DNA of 34,065 nucleotides from an uncultured Bacteroidota bacterium (GTDB lineage: Bacteria > Bacteroidota > Bacteroidia > Chitinophagales > Chitinophagaceae). The position numbers were made by a program, and so were the translations under genes. Below the pieces are notes generated by a model. The model did no database searches and was not told the origin of the DNA. It was given only the letters and a program-made list of their open reading frames with translations. Below are positions 23,371 to 31,929 of this stretch, piece by piece. The stretch is taken from positions 1 to 34,065 of the forward strand of contig CAIVEH010000178.1 of assembly GCA_903904855.1 (NCBI GenBank), in the 5' to 3' direction. How positions within the stretch are numbered: the stretch's first letter is position 1; the number at the start of each line of letters is the position of its first letter.

Positions 23371-25665
23371 TTACTCCACAATCAATTCATCGGCAAACAA
23401 CCATGCAGGCTGGCCCGCGCCGGGATGTCCAATTGGGCAACTGTCCTGTACTGTGGCTGTTACCCGCACATATCTGATCTTCCTCTTTTCAAATTTCACC
23501 TCAAAGTCCCTGATCAGTTTTGCAGACTCTGTAATAGGTATTGAATTCTCAACCATTCCTGCATCTCTGAAATTTACTCCATCAGCCGAAACTTCAAACC
23601 GCACTCTTTTAGGAAAGAAAATCCAGTCTTTATAAGCCTGTAGGCAACCAAGCGACAGTTTATGAACTGTTTTCATACTGCCAAGGTCTAGCGTGGCAAT
23701 AAGGTCTTTTCCGCAGAAACCATGCCAGTATTTATGGTGATCCGAAGTACCTCTTACGCCATCAATAAGTGAGTTATTGCCATCTGCCATATAGTATTTG
23801 CTCACCGCATTGGTATACACCACATCGTGACCAACTGCTTTGTGCAGCACAAACTTCTGAACTGCAGGCTTAAAACTCATCACTTTGCCCTGTATCACGG
23901 TAATGGCTTTAATGGTCATTGAAGAATCTATGGAGAGGGCAGATTCATATTTTTTGCTTCCTGCATCTGGTTCAGAGCCATCTGTAGTATAGCGGATAGT
24001 TGCGTCCGGTTGCTCAGTAGCTATTTCGGCAGTGAGCTTGCCGTTTTTTGCAACAGGAATAATCTGCGCTTTGAAATCGCCTTTACAATAATGATACCCT
24101 TTCTGGTCAAAATATCGGTATGATGGCTTCAGCCGCTCATTAAAACCCAGCCAGTCCTTTCCATCCTTTTTACTCCACAATACTTCACTTAATGCCAGCA
24201 TCCGGGGCAGCACCATATATTCAACCTGCTCATTGGCAGAAATATACTCTGTCCATAAATTAGCCTGAGCACCCATAATATAGGTTGCCTGTTGCTCATT
24301 GAGTTCTTTGGGCAGTGGGTCATAATCATACACCTGTTTCAGCGTATTCATTCCGCCTATAGCCAGCGGCTCGCCTTCGGGCCCTGCCTGGTAATGATCG
24401 AAATAACAGGGAGATCCCGGAGTCATCACCACATCGTGCTGCATCTTGGCAGCCTCTATGCCTCCCTGCTCACCCCTCCAGCTCATCACAGCCGCGCCGG
24501 GAGCAAGACCTCCTTCCAGTATCTCATCCCAGCCAATCATTTTACGCTTCTTGCCAGCCAGGAATTTCTCAATGCGTTTCATAAAATAACTCTGCAATTC
24601 GGCCTCATCTTTAAGCCCCTCCTTTTTCATTCTGGCCTGGCAGCGAGTACATTTTTTCCAAGGGTCTTTTTCTACTTCATCACCGCCTACATGAATATAG
24701 GTGGATGGAAATAACTGTATTACTTCACAAAGCACATCCTGCAAAAAAGCAAACACTGAGTCATTACCAGCGCAATAGTTGGATGTGATATCCTTATAAT
24801 CAACCCCTGTCAGTGGCTGTTGCGGCCGCCTGTTGCAGCTCAGCCAGGGATAGGATGCAATGGCTGAGGCTACATGCCCCGGCATCTCTATTTCTGGCAC
24901 AATGGTTATGTTGCGCTCTGCTGCATAAGCCACAATTTCCTTTACCTGGGCCTGGGTATAATAGCCGCCATAGGTTGCGGGTTCGCCTTCCATCGCTTGC
25001 GGCCGTTCGCCCCAAACCCTGTCCAGCCTGTCCACGCGCCAGCTGCCGGTGTTGTTCAGTTCGGGGTACTTCTTAATCTCTATTCGCCACCCCTGATCAT
25101 CAACCAGGTGCCAATGAAATACATTCATTTTATACCTCGCCATCAGGTCTATATATTCCTTTATCAGTTCAGGAGAGAAGAAATGGCGGCTCACATCCAG
25201 GTGCATTCCCCTCCATTTAAAGCGCGGATAATCTTTAACTTCCATACAAGGTACGGCCAGTGCGGCATTGGTTCTTATGCCAGGCAATTGCTGCAGCAAT
25301 GTTTGAATACCATTCATCAACCCTGCCTTATCATTTGCTGTTATGGTAATTTTTTCAGGACTTACTTTCAACAAATAGCCTTCCTTACCTATATCTGATG
25401 TGGGGGCGATGGAGAACTGAATCACCTTTTGGGAATGCACATTTTCGCGCAGCCGGCTCCCGGAAATATCATTTAAATACCGGTTCAGAAAAGCGCCTGC
25501 CTCACTTGCTGCTTTGTTCAGTCTGTTGTATTGAATGCATGTATTCTTGTCAATAATAAATGTGCCTTTTTGTTGAACAAGGCTTACCGGCTGAGGAATA
25601 ATGCTGATGGTTTGTGCCAGCGAAGCCATTCCAAACAACATAAGGACTGAAAAGATGATAATTCT
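23371..25665 (-). CDS. Secreted GH20 beta-N-acetylhexosaminidase
   Basis: This is a 764-residue enzyme with a GTG start at 25665 (MRIIIFSVLMLFGMASLAQ, a clean signal peptide). An in-frame TTG at 25695 would add ten residues. Domains: GH20b N-terminal domain (about 20-140), GH20 TIM barrel (about 142-490) with WRGMHLDVSRHFF, HLVDDQGWRIEIK and the catalytic Asp-Glu pair in HVGGDEVEKDPW (D329-E330 in this numbering), a chitobiase C-terminal domain (about 550-615; YTTDGSEPD), and an F5/8-type discoidin domain (about 630-760; GCLQAYKDW and related). It removes terminal GlcNAc or GalNAc from chitin fragments, glycoproteins or peptidoglycan-derived sugars in the periplasm or outside the cell. No T9SS tail is seen, so it probably stays periplasmic or membrane-associated. 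Confidence 0.92.
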   Translation of the reverse strand, partial: RIIIFSVLMLFGMASLAQTISIIPQPVSLVQQKGTFIIDKNTCIQYNRLNKAASEAGAFLNRYLNDISGSRLRENVHSQKVIQFSIAPTSDIGKEGYLLKVSPEKITITANDKAGLMNGIQTLLQQLPGIRTNAALAVPCMEVKDYPRFKWRGMHLDVSRHFFSPELIKEYIDLMARYKMNVFHWHLVDDQGWRIEIKKYPELNNTGSWRVDRLDRVWGERPQAMEGEPATYGGYYTQAQVKEIVAYAAERNITIVPEIEMPGHVASAIASYPWLSCNRRPQQPLTGVDYKDITSNYCAGNDSVFAFLQDVLCEVIQLFPSTYIHVGGDEVEKDPWKKCTRCQARMKKEGLKDEAELQSYFMKRIEKFLAGKKRKMIGWDEILEGGLAPGAAVMSWRGEQGGIEAAKMQHDVVMTPGSPCYFDHYQAGPEGEPLAIGGMNTLKQVYDYDPLPKELNEQQATYIMGAQANLWTEYISANEQVEYMVLPRMLALSEVLWSKKDGKDWLGFNERLKPSYRYFDQKGYHYCKGDFKAQIIPVAKNGKLTAEIATEQPDATIRYTTDGSEPDAGSKKYESALSIDSSMTIKAITVIQGKVMSFKPAVQKFVLHKAVGHDVVYTNAVSKYYMADGNNSLIDGVRGTSDHHKYWHGFCGKDLIATLDLGSMKTVHKLSLGCLQAYKDWIFFPKRVRFEVSADGVNFRDAGMVENSIPITESAKLIRDFEVKFEKRKIRYVRVTATVQDSCPIGHPGAGQPAWLFADELIVE

Positions 25666-25783
25666 CACTGGATTGATATTTGATGCTGTTATCAAAAATA
25701 ATTGAAATAGCCAGGATTTCTTATCAAATTATACTCTAAATCAAGCTACATCTATTTTATCTTTACCAAAACCAATAAGATAC

Positions 25784-26449
25784 ATGAGGCGGTTGTTGTT
25801 TTTAATTCTCGTTTTGTTTGTTTTTGGCTCATGTACCAGCCCCAAAAAATTTGCCCGTAAAGTTGGTCAGGAATTACATCGGGAAAATAGTATAATGCCT
25901 TCGGGCTCTTCCGTTAAAGTCCTGTCTGATAAGCATAGTAGTTTTGATAGCACAGCCTATTAAACAAAAGGAAAGGGCAGTTTTATACCTGCTATATTTT
26001 ATTGGGGAATTAAACAACAATTGAACTGTGAACTTAACACAAAAGTGCCGGAAGAATTATTAAGCAATTACTACAACCAATATGCAGAAAAGCATCACCT
26101 GGAAAGCAAACTGAATGGAAGGCACCTGGAGTTGAATATCAGTAATGCACCGGTGGAGTTTGTTTATACAGAAAAAGAAGACATAATTTTCCTAATATTT
26201 TATGCAGTCACAATTTACCACCAGTCAATTAATGCCGATGGGACTCTGTTGGCTATAAACTATAAGCTGGTGAAAGATTCAACAGTAATTAAGCAAAGAA
26301 ATATCAATTTAAATATCGCAGAAGCGCCATACTATAATAATACATCATCGGTAAGAAAAATTACCAGGAAATACCTGGAGCGATACAAATTCAATCTCAA
26401 ATCGCTGGCAGATCAATGCATGGATAAAATAATGCTGGATATTGAGTAA
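25784..26449 (+). pseudogene. Lipoprotein gene split by an in-frame TAA
   Basis: The frame opens at ATG 25784 with MRRLLFLILVLFVFGSCTSP, a lipoprotein signal with the lipidated Cys at residue 17. After 59 residues (ending in KHSSFDSTAY) there is a TAA at 25961-25963. The same frame then continues without another stop for 161 residues to 26449, through KGKGSFIPAIFYWGIK and on. Read through, the product is 221 residues, a coherent secreted lipoprotein. A single base change in one codon (TAA for CAA, GAA or AAA) would explain it. I do not recognise the family. Possible causes are a true nonsense mutation, a sequencing or assembly error, or readthrough. It is divergent from the GH20 gene. Confidence 0.65.
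26021..26449 (+). CDS. 3' part of the split lipoprotein
   Basis: This is the 142-residue open part that would start at TTG 26021. It has no signal of its own, and its true N-terminus is the lipoprotein segment at 25784 (same frame, 237 bp upstream). It contains mixed alpha/beta sequence such as FVYTEKEDIIFLIFYAVTIYH and a basic C-terminal helix KITRKYLERYKF. No family was recognised. If the stop at 25961 is an error, this is simply the C-terminal two thirds of a full lipoprotein. Confidence 0.5.
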   Translation: MNCELNTKVPEELLSNYYNQYAEKHHLESKLNGRHLELNISNAPVEFVYTEKEDIIFLIFYAVTIYHQSINADGTLLAINYKLVKDSTVIKQRNINLNIAEAPYYNNTSSVRKITRKYLERYKFNLKSLADQCMDKIMLDIE

Positions 26450-26781
26450 ATGAGAATTTCTATATTACTTCCACAATTAGCATTCAACATCATTTGGCCT
26501 TTTATTTTGTACTTAGTCGCCTTTTTAGTTATGTATGCTTGATTTTAATCAGTCGTTAAATAATAAAGCTTATATCAGTTTTATATAGACTACCTTTGTT
26601 ATAGCAAAGCCAAAGGAAGCTATTTAACAGATAAAAATCGAGGTTCTTTTCTGCTAGTTATGGTTTAATGTATTGTTATTCAATTATTTATTTATAATCA
26701 CCCTTTTGCTTAAATTATCTCCTGATTTCAATTTAAGGTTGCTTTTGTTTTGTAGATGTAATGAGCTGTTAAAAATATTAT
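26450..26781. other. Non-coding leader of the CheB-CheR kinase gene
   Basis: This 332-bp AT-rich stretch holds no gene. It includes a TACCTTTG -7 element at 26591-26598, which would give an untranslated leader of about 175 nt before ATG 26782. No clear hairpin terminator was seen after the split lipoprotein. Confidence 0.5.
26591..26598 (+). promoter_or_regulatory. -7 element (TACCTTTG) far upstream of the hybrid kinase
   Basis: TACCTTTG is an exact TAnnTTTG match. No TTTG lies about 20 bp upstream, so the -33 part is not supported. The distance to ATG 26782 is unusually large for this window. Confidence 0.35.
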
Positions 26782-29700
26782 ATGAAATCAGTTGCGGGTC
26801 TGGAAAGTAGCGAATTACCATTAATTAAATCAGATAACCTTTTCCCGGTAGTGGGTATTGGGGCATCAGCCGGTGGGCTTGATGCATTTAAAAAACTGCT
26901 GAAATCCATACCCGTGAATTCCGGTATGGCTTATGTTTTGGTTCAGCATCTCGATCCAAGCCATGAAAGCCTTCTTCCCGAAATTCTTCAAAAAATCACC
27001 AGTATACTGGTTTACGAGATTTCGGATGATATAAAAGTAAAGCCCAATTGCATCTATGTTATACCGAGCAACAAGATAATGTTGGCTACCGATGGCGTTT
27101 TGCAATTAGCCCCAAGACCAGCTAAAAGCAAAGCAGAACGCACGCTTCCCATCGATCTGTTTTTTACGTCATTAGCCGAGGTTCATCAGACCCATGCTAT
27201 AGGAGTGGTATTATCAGGCACCGCATCTGATGGCACTCTAGGATTAAAAGCAATAAAAGATCATGGTGGTATCACTTTTGCCCAGAACGAGGCATCGGCA
27301 GCATATGAGGGTATGCCAAACAGTGCAATACAGGCTGGCGTGGTCGACTTTATTCTTCCACCTGAAGAAATTCCTACAAAAATTCTGGAGATAACCAAAA
27401 CCATGTTGGTGCATGGTGAGGAACCTAATATTCTCCATAAAGATGATGATGTATTCAGGCAGATTCTTGCTTTACTCCGCATTCGCAAAGGCAACGATTT
27501 TACCTATTACAAGCAGACTACAATAAGAAGAAGAATACTTCGCAGGATGGCGCTTAATAAAAACGGAAAACCAGCAGATTACCTGCAGTTTTTAAGGGGA
27601 AATACAGCCGAACAGGATGCATTATATCAGGACATGCTGATTCCGGTTACTGAATTTTTCAGGGATACCAAACCTTTTGAGCACCTTAGTGAAACAGTAT
27701 TTCCACAGATAATTAAGAATAAAACACCCGACCAGACCATTCGTGTCTGGGTGGCAGGTTGCAGTACCGGTGAAGAGGTATATTCTATTGCAATTTGTTT
27801 AAAAGAACTGCTCGGCCCCAGCCACCAGAGGGTACAGATTTTTGCTACAGATATAAGTGAGCCGGCAATTGCTAAAGCGAGGCTGGGTATTTATAAAAAA
27901 AGTGAAACCAGTATTGTATCCCCACAGCGGCTCAATGATTTCTTTACAAAAACCAACGGTAGTTACCAGATCATAAAACAATTGAGGGAAATGTGCGTTT
28001 TTGCATTACATAACTTCCTTAAAGACCCGCCATTTGGCAAGATGGATTTTATTTCATGCCGCAATGTGTTGATTTATATGGAGCCCTACCTGCAGAAAAA
28101 GGCACTTACTACCTTTCATTATTCTCTGAACCCCAATGGTTTTTTATTACTTGGCAAATCCGAAACCACAAGTTGCGTTCCGGAGTTCTTTACACCTGCT
28201 GGTAAAAACGATAAATTATTCAACCGGAAAGATGTTCCGGGAAAATTTATGCATGTTGCCAGCGCACGCAGTGAGCAATATTTTGGATTTACAGATTCGG
28301 GCGCAAAACCGGATGTTGTAAGAACAGATTTTCAGAAAACTGCCGATGATATTCTGCTTAGTAAATATACACCTGCTGGAGTTGTGGTTAACGAAGAGCT
28401 GGATATTGTATACTTCAGGGGAGCAACGGGCAATTACCTGGAGCAGTCGGCCGGCAAGCCAAGTCACAATCTGCTGAAAATGGCAAGGCAAGGGCTGGCT
28501 TTCGAACTCCGTAACATTTTGCATAAAGCAAAAAAAGAAAAGGCCCCGGTTATAAAAGAGAATATACCATTGCAGATAAATGGAAGTTTGCACCAGATAT
28601 CCATCGAAACCATACCGCTTGCCAATACCATTGAGCCACATTATTTAATTCTGTTTCACGATCATAACCAGTCCACCATTGCTTTGACTGCAGAAACAGG
28701 TTCAAAACATTCACTTAAAACAAAAAAGGACGAAAAAGACCTGCGTATCAAACAGCTTGAATTGGAGCTGGAACAGATACGAGATGATATGCGCAGCATT
28801 ACTGAAGATCAGGAAGCTGCCAACGAAGAACTGCAGAGCGCCAATGAGGAATTGCTGAGCGGTAGTGAAGAGTTGCAAAGCCTCAACGAAGAGCTGGAAA
28901 CCAATAAAGAAGAATTGCAAAGCACCATTGAGGAACTGACCATTGTAAACCATGAAATTATCAGTCTGAATGAAATACTGACCGATGCCCGCGATTATGC
29001 CGAGGCTATCAGAGATACTGTGCATGAGCCGATGCTCATACTGGATAAAAATTTCAGGATTACTTCTGCCAACAATTCATTCTTTAAATACTTTGGTGTA
29101 AAAGAGGAAGAAACAGAAGGAAAGTTGCTTTATGAGCTGGGAAATGGTCAGTGGGACATACCTGCATTGCACGAATTACTCGACCATATTATACCTATGC
29201 ATACCGACTTCAAGGAATTTGAAATATCACATAATTTCCCCGTTATCGGGGAAAAAATGTTACTGCTCAATGCAAACCGGATTGTTCAGAAATCAGGACA
29301 GGAAGAGCGCATACTCCTTGCAATAGAAGATATCACGAGCCAAAAGATGTCTGAAAAAGAGTTGACCGAAGCTAAAGTATTTGCCGAAATGTCGGCTATG
29401 CTTGCGGATGAGGCCAAAATTAAAGCCGAAATCTCGGCGCAGATAGCTAAAGATGCGGTTGTTGCCAAGCAACAGTTTTTATCCAATATGAGCCATGAGA
29501 TCCGCACCCCAATGAATGCCATTATTGGATTTACAAAAGCCATGATGAAAACAGAGATATCATCAAAGCAAAAGGAATTTCTTACAGCCATAAAAGTCAG
29601 CGGAGATACGCTGATTGTGCTGATTAACGATATTCTCGACCTGGCAAAAGTGGATGCAGGTAAAATGAAATTTGAGCAGTTACCGTTTAATCTGTTGCAA

Positions 29701-30975
29701 TCTCAGTCTGCCATCATCCGTTTATTTGAAAACAAAACCGGGGACAAAAAACTGGAACTGGTGAATGAATACGACTCTGAAATACCCGAAATATTGGTTG
29801 GCGATGAGGTCAGGCTGAACCAGATCCTGATGAACCTCATCAGTAATGCAGTAAAGTTTACTGACAAAGGAAAAATCACTGTAAGTGTCCGTAAATTAAA
29901 AGAAGAACAAAACCAGGTAAGTATTGAGTTTGCAGTAAAAGATACAGGAATTGGTATACCACAGGAAGACCTTGGGAAAATATTTGAAAATTTTCAGCAG
30001 GCCTCAAGCGATACTTCAAGATTGTATGGCGGAACAGGATTGGGTCTGGCTATAGTGAAGCAATTGGTAGAACAGCAGGGTGGTAGTGTGAATGTGCAAA
30101 GCCAGGTAAATGACGGCTCTGTTTTCAGCTTTATACTCACCTTTGGAAAATCTGTTACCTCCGTCGTGCCTGATCCGAAAGTATCTGAGGAAAGGCTGAT
30201 TAATCCCGTACTCAAAATTCTTGTGGTAGAGGATATGGCCCTGAACCGATTGCTCATGAAAACAATTCTGGACGATTTTGGCTTTGAAAATGATATGGCT
30301 GAAAACGGCAAGATAGCGCTGGATCTTATGAAGACCAATAATTATGACCTGATCCTTATGGATCTGCAGATGCCCGAAATGAATGGTTTTGAGACAACCG
30401 AATACATCCGAAAAACATTAAAATCGCAAGTGCCTATCATAGCTTTAACTGCCGATGTAACTACTGTTGACCTTGCAAAATGTAAAGTGGCAGGCATGAA
30501 TGACTATATTTCGAAACCAATAGATGAAGATCTGCTCTATAATAAGATTTCGGGATTGCATTTGATTACTTTGACAAAAGATAAAGTTGCAGCAGTAAGT
30601 GGTGCAAACCCAAAAGACTCAGTAATTGACCTGCAATATCTCCTTCGCCGTTCAAAATCAGATTCGGAAAAGATGATAGAACTGCTAACAATATACATTG
30701 AGCAGACCCCCTCTATAACTAAAGCTATGATGCAGAGCCTGAAAGACAAAGACTGGGAAGCACTCGCAGCAGCTGTGCATAAATTAATTCCATCGATACC
30801 AATAATAGGCATAGGTGATACTTATGTTGCAATTGCAAAAACAGTACAGGAATATGCCAGCACAAAGCAAAAACTGAATGAAATACCCGGATTAGTTTTG
30901 CAATTGGAACAGGTGTTTGCCAGGGCAGGGAAAGAACTGGAAGAAGAATTGAGGAAATTGAAAAAAGGGGTATAG
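26782..30975 (+). CDS. CheB-CheR-PAS-histidine kinase-receiver-HPt fusion
   Basis: This 1397-residue cytoplasmic signalling protein joins six modules. CheB methylesterase (about 22-205): catalytic S29 (GASAGG), H56 (VQHLDPSH), D150 (TASDGTLG); the spacing matches classic CheB. CheR methyltransferase (about 220-490): FFRDTKPF and the SAM loop VAGCSTGEE near 324. A heptad coiled coil (about 654-735; repeated EELQS..EEL). A PAS domain (about 745-860). HisKA with phospho-acceptor H905 (SNMSHEIRTPMNAI) and an ATPase domain ending in GTGLGLAIVKQL. Receiver with D1194 (LILMDLQMPEMNG). A C-terminal HPt-like helix bundle with H1333. Such proteins sense via PAS and signal by phosphorelay; the methyl-transfer modules often act in regulation rather than motility. 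No chemotaxis genes are adjacent. Confidence 0.95.
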   Translation: MKSVAGLESSELPLIKSDNLFPVVGIGASAGGLDAFKKLLKSIPVNSGMAYVLVQHLDPSHESLLPEILQKITSILVYEISDDIKVKPNCIYVIPSNKIMLATDGVLQLAPRPAKSKAERTLPIDLFFTSLAEVHQTHAIGVVLSGTASDGTLGLKAIKDHGGITFAQNEASAAYEGMPNSAIQAGVVDFILPPEEIPTKILEITKTMLVHGEEPNILHKDDDVFRQILALLRIRKGNDFTYYKQTTIRRRILRRMALNKNGKPADYLQFLRGNTAEQDALYQDMLIPVTEFFRDTKPFEHLSETVFPQIIKNKTPDQTIRVWVAGCSTGEEVYSIAICLKELLGPSHQRVQIFATDISEPAIAKARLGIYKKSETSIVSPQRLNDFFTKTNGSYQIIKQLREMCVFALHNFLKDPPFGKMDFISCRNVLIYMEPYLQKKALTTFHYSLNPNGFLLLGKSETTSCVPEFFTPAGKNDKLFNRKDVPGKFMHVASARSEQYFGFTDSGAKPDVVRTDFQKTADDILLSKYTPAGVVVNEELDIVYFRGATGNYLEQSAGKPSHNLLKMARQGLAFELRNILHKAKKEKAPVIKENIPLQINGSLHQISIETIPLANTIEPHYLILFHDHNQSTIALTAETGSKHSLKTKKDEKDLRIKQLELELEQIRDDMRSITEDQEAANEELQSANEELLSGSEELQSLNEELETNKEELQSTIEELTIVNHEIISLNEILTDARDYAEAIRDTVHEPMLILDKNFRITSANNSFFKYFGVKEEETEGKLLYELGNGQWDIPALHELLDHIIPMHTDFKEFEISHNFPVIGEKMLLLNANRIVQKSGQEERILLAIEDITSQKMSEKELTEAKVFAEMSAMLADEAKIKAEISAQIAKDAVVAKQQFLSNMSHEIRTPMNAIIGFTKAMMKTEISSKQKEFLTAIKVSGDTLIVLINDILDLAKVDAGKMKFEQLPFNLLQSQSAIIRLFENKTGDKKLELVNEYDSEIPEILVGDEVRLNQILMNLISNAVKFTDKGKITVSVRKLKEEQNQVSIEFAVKDTGIGIPQEDLGKIFENFQQASSDTSRLYGGTGLGLAIVKQLVEQQGGSVNVQSQVNDGSVFSFILTFGKSVTSVVPDPKVSEERLINPVLKILVVEDMALNRLLMKTILDDFGFENDMAENGKIALDLMKTNNYDLILMDLQMPEMNGFETTEYIRKTLKSQVPIIALTADVTTVDLAKCKVAGMNDYISKPIDEDLLYNKISGLHLITLTKDKVAAVSGANPKDSVIDLQYLLRRSKSDSEKMIELLTIYIEQTPSITKAMMQSLKDKDWEALAAAVHKLIPSIPIIGIGDTYVAIAKTVQEYASTKQKLNEIPGLVLQLEQVFARAGKELEEELRKLKKGV

Positions 30976-31021
30976 ATATACTTTAAAATAAGATGGTGTG
31001 CAAATCCTTTTCATAGTGAGA

Positions 31022-31717
31022 CTATTTCCAGAATTCCCACCAGTTTTTTGCAGGTTCCGCTTTGCTTTCCGTTATCGGTTTTGAAATTTCTACAGGTACT
31101 GATTTAAGTTCTTTAGTCCACAATCTATACACTGGTCCAGCAGCATTGCCGGCATCGTCTATTGGATATGGTAAACCTATCTTGTTCATGAAATCAATAA
31201 ATTGCCAATCTTCATTTGTAAACTGATCATTATCGTATGCTTTTTCCCCTTCATTATTTAAGTCCCATCGCACTAAATATTTTCTTATAGATTCTGCATC
31301 AACTTTTGGAATATACTTTTTAATTATCTCCGCACTTCCTTTCCAACTTTCAATTTCTTTATCACTGATTTCGTCATCCCAATAATCGGGGATTGGATTA
31401 AACTGATCAACAATTTCACCATTAAAATATAAAACATACATCCATAAATCTCCATCATGTATATGGAAAGAAAAAACGGGTGCATTTAATTCTTTAGAAA
31501 TAAATGCAGAAGATTTGTCCCATTCCAGATAACCCGAAGGATAAAAGACTGTAGTATTAGCATTTGCTTCCTTGATAACACAAAAATTGGTATGTTCATT
31601 TTTGAGGTTTTCTTTTTGAAAACCACCTCCAGCTGATAGTGAATAATTGTTTAAACTTTTTTCTACTTCAGTTTGTGTTTTTCCGATTACTCCGGAAAGT
31701 GAGAGAAACATTCCCAT
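31022..31717 (-). CDS. Hypothetical 231-residue protein, convergent with the kinase
   Basis: I do not recognise this family. It has no signal peptide and no membrane helix. The N-terminus MGMFLSLSGVIGKT is followed by KTQTEVEKSLNNYSLSAGGG, a beta-rich core (NTTVFYPSGYLEWDKSSAF, VFSFHIHDGDLWMYVLYFNG), a helical segment (EIIKKYIPKVDAESIRKYL), and a tail ending WWEFWK. The aromatic tail is similar in style to short peptide ends that recruit partners, but nothing proves it. The cytosolic alpha/beta make-up and lone position would fit an immunity or housekeeping protein of the polymorphic-toxin kind (weak inference). It is convergent with the kinase gene, with only 46 bp between the stops. Confidence 0.65.
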   Translation of the reverse strand: MGMFLSLSGVIGKTQTEVEKSLNNYSLSAGGGFQKENLKNEHTNFCVIKEANANTTVFYPSGYLEWDKSSAFISKELNAPVFSFHIHDGDLWMYVLYFNGEIVDQFNPIPDYWDDEISDKEIESWKGSAEIIKKYIPKVDAESIRKYLVRWDLNNEGEKAYDNDQFTNEDWQFIDFMNKIGLPYPIDDAGNAAGPVYRLWTKELKSVPVEISKPITESKAEPAKNWWEFWK

Positions 31718-31929
31718 TTTGAATCGTTTAAATGAATTTAGTATAAAAGAAACTAAATATACTAAAAGTTAAAACGAAAATGCAAGCATGCAATAAATAT
31801 ATTTTGTTCTTTATTTTTTTAAATACTCAAATATAATAGGCGGTATTATCGATATTATAGAATAGTTGAACTAAATTTCACCCACATTTAGCATTCCGCT
31901 TTTGCCTTTTGCCTTACCTTTGCGCACTT
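31718..31929. other. Divergent intergenic region
   Basis: This 212-bp AT-rich region lies between the divergent starts of the unknown gene (31717) and the ABC-F gene (31930). The only recognisable element is the -7 box at 31915-31922 for the ABC-F gene. TATATTTA on the minus strand, about 40 bp upstream of 31717, is a weak -7-like site for the other gene. Confidence 0.4.
31915..31922 (+). promoter_or_regulatory. -7 element (TACCTTTG) directly before the ABC-F gene
   Basis: TACCTTTG matches the -7 consensus and ends only 7 bp before ATG 31930. Transcription would therefore begin at or within a few bases of the start codon, giving a nearly leaderless mRNA. The upstream copies of TTTTGCC (31900-31912) are too close to act as the -33 box, so the upstream part is unclear. 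Confidence 0.5.

Noticed and set aside
28216..28641. 141-codon minus-strand frame
   Set aside because: Antisense shadow within the CheB-CheR kinase gene.
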